A DNA stretch of 64,000 nucleotides from Prorocentrum cordatum (lineage: Eukaryota; Sar; Dinophyceae; Prorocentrales; Prorocentraceae), in NCBI GenBank assembly GCA_963575745.1, contig CAUYUJ010021690.1, positions 47,501-111,500 on the forward strand, given 5' to 3'. The notes beneath the pieces are model-generated. The model saw nothing but the letters and a program-made list of their open reading frames with translations, was not told the origin of the DNA and did not search any database. Positions 42,467-43,710 of this stretch are shown one piece after another. The stretch's first letter is position 1. The number at the start of each line of letters is the position of its first letter. Both the position numbers and the translations under genes were made by a program.

Positions 42467-43710
42467 GGAGGAGGAGGAGGAGGAGGAGGAGGAGGAGGAG
42501 GAGGAGGAGGAGGAGGAGGAGGAGGAGGAGGAGGAGGAGGAGGAGGAGGAGGAGGAGGAGGACCTTCTGAAGAGGCCGGGGCCCTCACCGTATGTGGCCG
42601 TGCCCCTCCAGAGGGCCTTCGCCCCGCGCCCGCCGACGAGCGGCGGGGGCCTCACCTCGCCCTCGCCCTCGCCTTCGCGCCCCGCCGGCGCGAGGCCCTG
42701 GCGTTCAAGGACATCCCGAACGGCCTGGCCGCTATCTCGAAGGTGCCGGGCGCAGGATGTCGGCCACGCTCAACGGCACCGTAACGGGTACTTACTAACG
42801 GGTACTTTGAAATTATGCCGAAAGTTGCCACTTTAGGGCCTTTTTGTGGCATTGCAGCGTTGCCCACATCGGGGAGGGTTAGGTTCGCAGGGTCACTGGC
42901 CAAAGTACACGTTAGTGGAGTCCCCGTTAGAGGGGCGCTGACACGCGCAAGGGGGGTGGTGGTATGGGGGAGGGGGGAAGGCCGGGGGAACGAAGGACTG
43001 ACAGAAGCGTAGAAACTCGGAGGTCCGCGCGGAGCGCCAGGAGTTTAGGCTTATGGCGTCTTGGCTTCCTCTAGGCATGGGAGGGGGAAGGCTTCTAAGA
43101 ATTGACGAAGAAAACGTGCGATAACTAGCAGTATGATATTCCAACCTATTTCAGCCTGAATCACCAGACAGCCTGGCGGCGCCTGTGGCGCCGCCCCTGG
43201 CACGCTCCGCGAACCAGGGAGGGGGGTCCAGCACAGATCCAAGAAATCGGCGCGGAGCGCCAAATGTTTAGGTTTATGGCGGTTGTCTTCTTCTATTCTC
43301 AGGAGCACCCTGCTTCCTAGAGGGCGCGGGCCCGGGCTCTGTAGATGGCAGGGCCGGCGGCTTCTAAGCTAGCAGCCTCCTTCTGAGGAGCCCTTCCCCC
43401 CTCCCCCCTCCCCCTCCCTGCGTGCCGCCCAGGATGGGTGCAGATCTTCCTCTTCATCGGCTGCATCGAGAAGGCGGTCTTCGTGCACGACCCGACGCGC
43501 GCGCCTGGCGACTTCGCGAACGGGGGCGTGCTCGGCGTCCCCAACGGCAGCACCATGCCCCTGGGCGAGGCTCGGACTCGCAAGCTGAACTCGGAGATCG
43601 CGAACGGTAGGCTGGCGATGATGGCCATCATCGGCATGTTCTATCAGGATGGCCTGACGGGATCCGCATGGGGCGACTGGGCGCTCTACACTGACTCGCC
43701 TCTGCGGTGA
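1028..43710 (+). CDS. Thirteen-domain chlorophyll a/c light-harvesting polyprotein gene (15 exons, 5' incomplete)
   Basis: Joined exons: 1028-1097, 6257-6647, 8006-8322, 25244-27580, 32818-33196, 33417-33590, 33777-34282, 36254-36632, 36853-37026, 37213-37718, 40284-40662, 40883-41056, 41243-42162, 42695-42755, 43433-43710. They total 7,045 nt and keep one frame to the TGA at 43708 (about 2,347 aa). The product binds chlorophyll a/c and carotenoid in thylakoids. In dinoflagellates such polyproteins are imported and cut into monomers. Each unit of about 180 aa starts near ELGVQ, has helix 1 with ExKHGRxxM, helix 2 around GWxQI, helix 3 with [16 protein letters not shown], and ends in SPLR, the likely cleavage region. 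The first exon found is internal, because it has an AG acceptor after a CCT tract, so the leader exon is missing. Exon joins are my inference from residue and phase continuity. The weakest join is exon 3 to exon 4 across 17 kb, so two genes remain possible. Confidence 0.8.
1583..5119. repeat. 3.5-kb CA-rich satellite field inside LHC intron 1
   Basis: Four sub-blocks: CACACG/CGCACA mixtures (1583-3000, with an alternating GCGCAC stretch near 2760-2815), ACACCC hexamers (about 3040-3300), CACACG again (3300-3560), and CACAACA pentamer/heptamer units (3560-5119). Purine-pyrimidine alternation makes parts Z-DNA-prone. All frames stay open because the units lack TAA, TAG and TGA. Confidence 0.95.
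5120..6256. other. Remainder of LHC intron 1
   Basis: GGA-rich at 5219-5300 and CCT at 5623-5670, otherwise unique sequence. 5850-6000 is more AT-rich. I recognise no gene here. Confidence 0.6.
6257..6647 (+). CDS. LHC polyprotein exon 2 (domain 1, helices 1-2 and start of helix 3)
   Basis: Runs from [15 protein letters not shown] through [16 protein letters not shown] (helix 1 chlorophyll site) and [16 protein letters not shown] (helix 2) to AEIANG in helix 3. It follows AG at 6255-6256 and stops in phase 1 (AAC G) at a GC donor. The interrupted codon is completed by exon 3 as the Gly of ANGR, so the intron splits the helix 3 chlorophyll-binding motif. Confidence 0.9.
6648..7766. repeat. 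LHC intron 2: degenerate GGCCTCTTGGG-type repeats
   Basis: From about 6790 to 7440 the sequence is a mosaic of 11-15-bp motifs such as CTTGGGGCCTCTTGG and CTGAGAGGCCTTGG. The same style recurs in 24290-24500, 28000-29340 and introns 4, 7 and 10. No gene seen. Confidence 0.65.
7767..7928 (+). repeat. CAGGAGGG...TGTGTGTCCC repeat, copy in LHC intron 2
   Basis: Starts CAGGAGGGCAAAAAACACAC and ends TTGTGTGTCCCATGGCCCCT plus TCA. Contains GTCGATTCCCCAGAAAATAT. Inverted copy at 16044-16223, and a copy interrupted by another element at 21259-21593. The CAGG start and TTCA(G) end again look like splice-compatible borders. Confidence 0.7.
8006..8322 (+). CDS. LHC polyprotein exon 3 (end of domain 1, first half of domain 2)
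   Basis: Resumes helix 3 as [15 protein letters not shown], passes [13 protein letters not shown], the junction between units, and repeats the domain through helix 1 to SPSAGLKFA. After GCG the next codon GAC belongs either to the exon or to a GA donor. The exon at 25244 restarts with GAC GTC CCG AAC GGC, which is exactly the expected continuation (FAD-I/V-PNGLG). If the 17-kb intron is not real, this is a truncated gene end. Confidence 0.85.
8323..8741. other. Start of LHC intron 3, no recognised feature
   Basis: Unique GC-rich sequence between exon 3 and the retrotransposon. 8715-8740 is CCT-rich directly before the spliced-leader sequence. Confidence 0.5.
8742..8763 (+). other. Dinoflagellate spliced-leader (DinoSL) sequence at the 5' end of a retrotransposon
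   Basis: The 22 bases match the conserved DinoSL, including GTAGCCATTTTGGCTCAAG. No donor GT follows (next bases GGGCC), so this is not an SL RNA gene. It reads directly into the leader of the LINE ORF1, as expected if a trans-spliced transcript was reverse transcribed. Confidence 0.88.
8875..9759 (+). CDS. LINE ORF1-like RNA-binding protein
   Basis: Intact 294-codon frame from ATG at 8875. Residues about 30-85 have heptad-like spacing (a coiled coil in many ORF1 proteins, to trimerise). Then comes a basic linker (KLRRTDGG), and an RRM-like region about 110-180 with [20 protein letters not shown] and [15 protein letters not shown]. Such proteins coat retrotransposon RNA. It starts 111 bases after the spliced leader and is followed 140 bases on by the endonuclease frame. 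Assignment rests on domain order and position, not on a database match. Confidence 0.65.
   Translation: MGESILDAFTAFQKNITKQMADMASTVKRGLADQQVQIAGFAANVSSLSEVVTTQASEIHNLKLANAKLRNLENDIKTLRSASSSGAKAATGGPATKLRRTDGGPEDSAQNRLRRWMGTFPRSLTEAQRRQHFDEQVSPLLLQHIKDAMTVQISRVGKSYSLTFTSGLQAREFSNLLKDHDLSWKDPRDGVKYEISPRGDIPVDVRACQRAASKIDEGILTLLRNGGKDLSGYKLGVNGYQGLMHFTSAMEVCEMVHITGDELSGYVFTPVMSSFAAFNVKEDSVQEMIEAATL
9900..11159 (+). pseudogene. LINE ORF2, apurinic-type endonuclease part, frameshifted
   Basis: Frame 1 (9900 to about 10370) has [22 protein letters not shown] and GGVVTMVHE. The frame then shifts, and [23 protein letters not shown] and [11 protein letters not shown]-like motifs follow to about 10710. 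These are the motifs of exonuclease-endonuclease-phosphatase enzymes that nick the target site. Catalytic E (QE), D-x-N and SDH are present, but the first motif has Ser where Asn is normal. Probably inactive because of the frameshift. Confidence 0.8.
11160..11347. mobile_element. GTCGAC-type inverted-repeat element inserted in the LINE
   Basis: Inverted ends of about 24 bp: CGGTAGGTTCGCGTCGCGTC at the left and the complement of CGTTAGGTTCGTGTCGCGTC at the right, flanked by GTA. It interrupts the linker between endonuclease and reverse transcriptase of the retrotransposon. A more diverged relative (TTCGTGCCGCTTCGACATGG ... ) appears at about 22670-22900. Confidence 0.78.
11348..13153 (+). pseudogene. 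LINE ORF2, reverse transcriptase and C-terminal part, broken
   Basis: Fragments in several frames, in the right order. [11 protein letters not shown] (about 11630), [11 protein letters not shown] (about 12020, palm motif A), [21 protein letters not shown] (about 12185), [11 protein letters not shown] (about 12290, in place of the FADD active site, so one catalytic Asp is Gly), and TRYLGIILG (about 12515). A zinc-knuckle-like [19 protein letters not shown] comes near 12815, then a tail ending RGQD at 13153. Several frameshifts and the GTCGAC insertion at 11160 disable it. Confidence 0.8.
13154..14190. repeat. CCT and GGA tracts flanking an unassigned GC-rich segment
   Basis: CCT at 13186-13315 and a long GGA run at 13731-13952, in opposite polarity and about 400 bp apart, so the strand could fold back. 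Between and after them is GC-rich sequence without a recognisable protein. Confidence 0.75.
14191..14339. mobile_element. AGTCGGGCCTGTCCC inverted-repeat element, copy 1
   Basis: Opens with AGTCGGGCCTGTCCCTTTAC AGGGGGA and closes with TCCCCCTCTAGGGAGACATG, a partly degraded inverted end. The AT-rich interior is full of short CAAAAATAGTC motifs. Confidence 0.65.
14348..14538. mobile_element. GATCCCCATCCCC-type inverted-repeat element, copy 1
   Basis: Starts TCGGTATCGTTTCACCGATC and ends GGATCGGTTGAACGATGCTC plus A. ATAAA precedes and follows it. Interior CCTCGAAGCCCGAAGG and CCCCATCTAGGGGAGTAAAT match copies at 17745-18128 and 21773-21961. Confidence 0.75.
14687..14870. repeat. GC-rich hairpin element outside exons, copy near 14.7 kb
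   Basis: CATAAACATAAACTTTCGGCGCTCCGCG at the left and CCGCGCGGAGCGCCAGACG at the right are the family ends. The centre contains repeated CGGCGCCGCTCC. A TTCTGCCGCTGCTGCCTC tail replaces the usual T-rich tail. Confidence 0.68.
14871..15244. repeat. CCT tract and GC-rich spacer
   Basis: CCT repeat 14898-14970, then GC-rich sequence including CCCGGGCGGCTGCCGAGCTC. The same stretch (TGCCTCCCGGGCGGCTGCC / GGCAGCCGCCCGGGAGGCA) occurs inverted next to the GGA tract at 13695-13720. Together they make a roughly 50-bp inverted repeat, 1.2 kb apart. Confidence 0.6.
15245..15413. mobile_element. TACACC...GGTGTA inverted-repeat element, copy 1 (169 bp)
   Basis: Begins TACACCTTAGGCGATGCTTA and ends TAAGCATTTCGCATGGTGTA, an inverted pair. 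AT-rich interior including TTTTCGTCCAGAGTCTCG. Outer TA dinucleotides on both sides would fit TA-target insertion of a Tc1/mariner-type non-autonomous element. Confidence 0.75.
15414..16043. repeat. Spacer with a 180-bp GGA tract
   Basis: GGA repeat 15761-15942, preceded by GC-rich sequence. No protein recognised. Confidence 0.75.
16044..16223 (-). repeat. CAGGAGGG...TGTGTGTCCC repeat, minus orientation
   Basis: Reverse complement reads CAGGAGGGAAAAAAACACAC ... TTTGTGTGTCCCAGGGCGCC. Its CA microsatellite has expanded compared with the copy at 7767. Confidence 0.7.
16387..16409 (+). other. Possible decayed spliced-leader relic
   Basis: CGTGTAGCCACTTTGGCTCACAG resembles DinoSL with a few substitutions and two inserted bases. 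Nothing coding follows directly. Weak; could be chance. Confidence 0.3.
16499..16667. mobile_element. GGACAGACC-type inverted-repeat element, uninterrupted copy
   Basis: Ends CGGGGGTGGACAGACCTCC and GGGGGGTCTGTCCATCCCCG are inverted repeats. Interior TTGCGCCCGCCAGGTTTGGG and CTAAACCACGTT match 21715-21770, which supports reading 21600-21984 as an interrupted copy. Confidence 0.65.
16668..17076. other. Region upstream of the RING gene
   Basis: Contains repeated CATCGCCGATGC / GATGCATCGC motifs (16710-16840) of both orientations, then a C-run-rich stretch to 17000. Dinoflagellate promoters lack a motif I can assign. The 5' UTR probably starts here, after trans-splicing. Confidence 0.45.
17077..18218 (+). 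CDS. N-acylated PDZ-like/RING-H2 finger protein (probable E3 ubiquitin ligase), two exons
   Basis: Join 17077-17740 and 18130-18218, 250 aa. The start MGCAESST is a myristoylation signal (Gly2) with an adjacent palmitoylatable Cys3, so membrane attachment is expected. Residues about 80-165 look like a PDZ domain, with the [10 protein letters not shown] core. The C-terminus is a RING-H2: [24 protein letters not shown], then CPLC and a stop nine residues on. These are the eight zinc ligands in the C3H2C3 order. The RING is readable only after removing the intron at 17741-18129; unspliced, the frame ends four codons past LPCGHQ. It lies on the + strand inside the putative LHC intron 3. The partner and substrate are unknown. 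RING proteins of this form usually recruit ubiquitin-loaded E2. Confidence 0.85.
17741..18129 (+). mobile_element. Intron of the RING gene formed by an inverted-repeat element (introner-like), itself carrying a nested element
   Basis: The element spans 17745-18128, with ends TCAGTACCGTTGAATC and GATCGCTTGAGCGATGCTCA (inverted, imperfect). It is flanked by the 5-bp direct repeat GGCCA (17740-17744 and 18129-18133). The GC donor lies in the left repeat. The AG acceptor is the element's last A plus the first G of the right repeat. Removing 17741-18129 gives TGCGGCCACGGG, the presumed empty site. Relatives lie at 14348-14538 and 21773-21961. The extra length is the insert at 17875-18065. Confidence 0.82.
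17875..18065. mobile_element. GTCGAC-type inverted-repeat element nested in the RING-gene intron element
   Basis: Begins CGGTATTTTCGTGTCGTGTC and ends GTCGACACCACACGATCCTG plus CA. It is flanked by GTA on both sides. It shares its interior (GCGTTCAACGTTGAACGCC, GATCGTTCAA) with the copy at 11160-11347. No coding capacity. Confidence 0.75.
18219..19515. repeat. Spacer with a 70-bp direct repeat flanking a hairpin element
   Basis: 18249-18319 and 18543-18612 share GCCGCTTG(C/T)GTCTGGCAAGCTCGGCACG and CAGCATCTCCGC. On the minus strand both read AEMLxxRAELARxKRH. The rest, to 19515, is unique, with lower GC content, and unassigned. Confidence 0.55.
18335..18503. repeat. GC-rich hairpin element, copy downstream of the RING gene
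   Basis: Left GGCATAAACATAACCACTCG GAGGTCCGCGCGG, right ATCCGCGCGGAGTGCCAAAA GTCTAATGCTTATGGCG. Centre GGCGCGCGGAGCGCGCC is a perfect palindrome. It is flanked by two copies of a 70-bp sequence (18249-18319, 18543-18612). Confidence 0.75.
19516..20025. repeat. 102-103-bp tandem repeat, five copies
   Basis: Copies start near 19516, 19619, 19721, 19823 and 19926, each with GGCTGTGAACTGCGCAGCTG, CCACTTTCGTGGGCTCCTGG and CACGCGCATCCAGACG. About 90-95% similar. A related array in the opposite orientation is at 30165-30815. Confidence 0.9.
20026..21258. repeat. Spacer with AT/CT microsatellites and CCT tract
   Basis: 20355-20475 has TATATATATATACATATG, a CT run (20395-20430) and palindromic ATACATATGTATAT. 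CCT repeat at 21018-21075. GCGCCTCCCGGCGCTGGGAGGCGCC at about 20860 is a short hairpin. No gene recognised. Confidence 0.6.
21259..21593 (+). repeat. CAGGAGGG...TGTGTGTCCC repeat interrupted by a TACACC element
   Basis: Left half 21259-21396 and right half 21566-21593 match 7767-7928. The host is flanked by TTCAG-like sequence and by two versions of GAGAAAGCTGGCGCTCTCT, so the host element may have come in with its own target duplication. Confidence 0.7.
21397..21565. mobile_element. TACACC...GGTGTA inverted-repeat element, copy 2 (169 bp, nested)
   Basis: Same length and ends as 15245-15413 and about 85-90% similar by eye. It sits inside a TGTGTGTCCC-type repeat (21259-21593). The uninterrupted version of that repeat at 7767-7928 shows the empty site (TTTGTGTGTATTTATTTGTG). 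Confidence 0.78.
21773..21961. mobile_element. GATCCCCATCCCC-type inverted-repeat element, copy 2 (nested)
   Basis: Begins TCGATATCGTTTAACCAATC and ends GGATCGGTTAAACGATACTC plus A, with the direct repeat TAAAG on both sides. It splits a GGACAGACC-type element, whose left part is 21600-21772 and whose right end (GGGGGGTCTGTCCATCCCCG) follows at about 21964. Coordinates are good to a few bases. Confidence 0.75.
21985..23491. repeat. Unassigned GC-rich sequence and GGA tract
   Basis: GGA/GGGGA repeat 23118-23304. 22490-22900 has diverged pieces of GTCGAC-type elements (GTTCAACGTTGAAC-like, TTCGTGCGTGC). The long open frame over this region is driven by composition. Confidence 0.55.
23492..23643. 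repeat. Near-perfect palindrome, 66-bp arms, 20-bp loop
   Basis: Left arm 23492-23557 begins AGGGGGCCACTTGCGAACCC. Right arm 23578-23643 ends GGGTTCGCAAGTGGCCCCCT. A handful of mismatches. ACAGGACCTGGCCTCTCCTGTG precedes it and recurs, one base changed, at 23855-23877, beyond the adjoining AGTCGGG element. Confidence 0.85.
23679..23853. mobile_element. AGTCGGGCCTGTCCC inverted-repeat element, copy 2
   Basis: Left end GTCGGGCGTGTCCCCCTACA, right end TTAGGGGGACAGGCCCGACT. The interior has an A-run and ACTATTTTTGATTATTTTTG. It abuts the 66-bp-arm palindrome at 23492-23643. Confidence 0.7.
23902..24042. repeat. GC-rich hairpin element with interrupted tail
   Basis: Left CACAAACTGTTGGCGCTCCG, right CCGCGCGGAGCGCCAACAGG. 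The tail TTTATGCTTATGT resumes at 24202 after the inserted AGTCGGG element and continues TCGTTTTTCTTCTTCTATTC. Confidence 0.75.
24043..24201. mobile_element. AGTCGGGCCTGTCCC inverted-repeat element, copy 3, inserted in a hairpin element
   Basis: Left end TAAGTCGGGCCTGTCCCTCT, right end GGGGACAGGCCCGACTTAAT. The 6-bp direct repeat TTATGT lies on both sides (24037-24042, 24202-24207). It interrupts the tail TTTATGCTTATG-TCGTTTTTCTTC of the GC-rich hairpin element. Confidence 0.8.
24202..25243. other. End of LHC intron 3
   Basis: 24290-24500 has degenerate GGCGTCTTGGG-like motifs. 24535-24625 is a short array of GCGTCGATTA / GCGTCGATGT units. 24840-25243 is lower-GC unique sequence with no recognised gene. 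Confidence 0.5.
25244..27580 (+). CDS. LHC polyprotein exon 4 (domains 2 to 6, with a 1,122-bp internal duplication)
   Basis: An uninterrupted 779-codon exon. It holds the end of domain 2, then domains 3 and 5 (divergent type B) alternating with 4 and 6 (type A). Type B has a longer linker ([17 protein letters not shown]), helix 1 [16 protein letters not shown], a charged insert [15 protein letters not shown] before helix 3, and ends in [11 protein letters not shown] instead of SPLR. It may therefore be cut differently or stay fused to the following unit. The exon starts after AG at 25242-25243 and ends at CAG before a GA donor. The open frame upstream of 25244 has no LHC similarity and is treated as intron. 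Confidence 0.95.
25248..27491 (+). repeat. 1,122-bp direct tandem duplication within LHC exon 4
   Basis: Bases 25248-26369 recur at 26370-27491. I saw no difference between them on line-by-line comparison, whereas the next homologous stretch (27520 onward) already differs. Each copy encodes one type B and one type A domain (374 residues). Confidence 0.9.
27581..30164. repeat. LHC intron 4, first part: degenerate CCCAAGACGGCC-type repeats
   Basis: 28010-28660 is rich in CAAGACGGCC(CAAGA) and 28790-29340 in the complementary sense GGGCCGTCTTGG, so the two halves are loosely inverted. 29340-29985 is unique. 29985-30145 has TATGTGGTGCAAGC units. Confidence 0.65.
30165..30815. repeat. About 97-bp degenerate tandem repeat, seven copies
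   Basis: Each copy has AGGAGCxCACGAAAGTGGCG-like sequence, GCGCAGTTCGCAGCCCCCG and GAGCCGCGAGG. The complement of the 19516-20025 units reads AGGAGCCCACGAAAGTGGCG ... GCGCAGTTCACAGCC, so this is the same family inverted and more diverged. Confidence 0.8.
30816..32817. repeat. LHC intron 4, last part: start of the segmental duplication unit
   Basis: From about 31040 (GGAGCCCATCGGAAGTGAAA) onward the sequence matches introns 7 and 10. 31450-31930 is a 12-15-bp minisatellite GCTATGTGGTGCAA. 31930-32817 is unique within a unit and contains no gene that I recognise. Confidence 0.75.
32818..33196 (+). CDS. LHC polyprotein exon 5 (end of domain 6, start of domain 7)
   Basis: Begins [16 protein letters not shown], completing the SQ-D join of exon 4, carries helix 3 and [13 protein letters not shown], then a type C unit ([20 protein letters not shown], helix 1 [16 protein letters not shown]). 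It ends in phase 1 at CTG ATC G. The GGACCT at the donor is repeated at the acceptor of exon 6. Reading on into the intron gives a stop after five codons. Confidence 0.93.
33197..33416 (+). other. LHC introns 5, 8, 11 (220 bp, GA-AG type), first copy
   Basis: Starts GACCTCAGGG and ends GGCTCTCAG. GGACCT is present at both borders, so the cut position is ambiguous within 6 bp and only the GA...AG choice leaves an AG acceptor. Contains several CGATCTATCGG / GTCGGCGATAG motifs of opposite sense. Copies at 36633-36852 and 40663-40882. Confidence 0.8.
33417..33590 (+). CDS. LHC polyprotein exon 6 (domain 7, helix 2)
   Basis: Encodes [20 protein letters not shown] and helix 2 [16 protein letters not shown], then the acidic loop GVEEET. 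It is entered after CTCTCAG at 33410-33416 and left in phase 1 at ACA A before a canonical GT donor. It is not open to an ATG start, so it is only meaningful as an internal exon. Confidence 0.92.
33591..33776. mobile_element. LHC intron 6: GC-rich hairpin, introner-like element
   Basis: The 186-bp GT-AG intron is essentially one hairpin. TGAACAGAACCTTTAGGAGATCCGCGCGG pairs (imperfectly) with the complement of CCGCGCGGAACTCCGAACG, and an inner stem GGCGGCGCC-TTC-GGCGCCGCC is perfect. The T-rich tail TTGTTTTTTGTTCCTCTAAG supplies the polypyrimidine tract and AG. Identical copies form introns 9 and 12. Confidence 0.82.
33777..34282 (+). CDS. LHC polyprotein exon 7 (end of domain 7, start of domain 8)
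   Basis: Continues as [21 protein letters not shown] (split Ser codon), helix 3, [13 protein letters not shown] and a type A unit through helix 2 to CELSQ. It ends at the same CAG/GA border as exon 4. The sequence after it (34283 onward) matches intron 4 for some tens of bases (CCGGCTCCGACGTGG), so intron 7 and intron 4 share a common origin. Confidence 0.93.
34283..36253. repeat. LHC intron 7: copy of intron 4 end
   Basis: Two GGAGCCCATCGGAAGTGAAA stretches (about 34390 and 34585), the GTGGTGCAAGCTATGT minisatellite at 34970-35200, then a CT microsatellite plus flank (35993-36147) absent from the first unit. Confidence 0.75.
36254..36632 (+). CDS. LHC polyprotein exon 8 (second copy of exon 5)
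   Basis: Duplicate of exon 5 displaced by 3,436 bp. The protein is identical within my reading, with only scattered silent changes (for example CGA versus CGC in ANGR). Covers the end of domain 8 and the start of domain 9. Confidence 0.93.
36853..37026 (+). CDS. LHC polyprotein exon 9 (second copy of exon 6)
   Basis: Duplicate of exon 6 at the same 3,436-bp spacing, with the same borders: AG acceptor after CTCTC and GT donor after ACAA. Domain 9, helix 2. Confidence 0.92.
37027..37212. mobile_element. LHC intron 9: GC-rich hairpin element (copy)
   Basis: Same 186-bp element as intron 6, carried by the segmental duplication. One difference seen: GCCGATCCACG versus GCCGACCCACG. Confidence 0.82.
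37213..37718 (+). CDS. LHC polyprotein exon 10 (second copy of exon 7)
   Basis: Duplicate of exon 7. Completes domain 9 and starts domain 10, ending at CELSQ before a GA donor. Confidence 0.93.
37719..40283. repeat. LHC intron 10: longer copy of intron 7
   Basis: As intron 7, with an additional segment at about 38040-38400. That segment resembles 27640-28080 of intron 4 (ACACTTCGGGAGTCT versus ACGCTTCGGGAGCCT, and GACGATCCACGGCGGCCTCG). Minisatellite at 38760-39220 and CT tract at 40022-40177. Confidence 0.75.
40284..40662 (+). CDS. LHC polyprotein exon 11 (third copy of exon 5)
   Basis: Displaced 4,030 bp from exon 8. The larger spacing comes from extra sequence in intron 10, not from the exons. 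Ends domain 10 and starts domain 11. Confidence 0.93.
40883..41056 (+). CDS. LHC polyprotein exon 12 (third copy of exon 6)
   Basis: Same length (174 bp), phase and borders as exons 6 and 9. Domain 11, helix 2. Confidence 0.92.
41057..41242. mobile_element. LHC intron 12: GC-rich hairpin element (copy)
   Basis: Third duplicated copy, matching intron 9. Confidence 0.82.
41243..42162 (+). CDS. LHC polyprotein exon 13 (end of domain 11, domain 12, start of domain 13)
   Basis: The first part matches exons 7 and 10 as far as AFESELGVQ (about 41466). It then switches to other paralogues: domain 12 ([16 protein letters not shown], helix 1 [16 protein letters not shown], helix 2 [16 protein letters not shown], then a loop [10 protein letters not shown]) and domain 13 ([19 protein letters not shown], helix 1 [16 protein letters not shown]). 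It stops at SPSK before a GC donor. Translation past this point ends within nine codons. No intron lies between helix 2 and helix 3 of domain 12, unlike domains 7, 9 and 11. Confidence 0.93.
42163..42694. repeat. LHC intron 13 with GGA tract
   Basis: GC-AG type with AGGCC at both borders. 42240-42420 has GAGGCTGTCTTGAGCC units, and 42431-42562 is GGA repeat. Purine tract on the sense strand. Confidence 0.75.
42695..42755 (+). CDS. LHC polyprotein exon 14 (61-bp exon, domain 13)
   Basis: Encodes [20 protein letters not shown] plus one base, the loop that leads into helix 2 in every other domain. The acceptor is GAG at 42692-42694. The donor is the G of GGATG, repeated at the next acceptor. 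It falls exactly between exon 13 (SPSK) and exon 15 (GWVQIF) in sequence and phase. Confidence 0.85.
42756..43012. other. LHC intron 14, first part
   Basis: GA-AG type intron (42756-43432) with CAGGATG at both borders. This part has ACGGGTACTTACTAACGGGTAC and no recognised gene. Hairpin fragments follow at 43013. Confidence 0.65.
43010..43308. repeat. Two partial GC-rich hairpin elements in LHC intron 14
   Basis: 43013-43055 joins the left arm GAAACTCGGAGGTCCGCGCGG directly to a right tail (AGCGCCAGGAGTTTAGGCTT), an internally deleted copy. 43165-43308 keeps the core and right arm (GCGCGGAGCGCCAAATGTTT), then TCTTCTTCTATTCTCAG. Confidence 0.65.
43433..43710 (+). CDS. LHC polyprotein exon 15 (end of domain 13, probable C-terminus)
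   Basis: Encodes helix 2 [16 protein letters not shown], a loop, then helix 3 [21 protein letters not shown] and TDSPLR followed by TGA at 43708-43710. Because SPLR is the usual end of a unit, I take the TGA as the true stop. The alternative is that CGGTGAGC is a GT donor to a further unit, but no LHC sequence was seen between 43711 and the window end. Confidence 0.88.
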
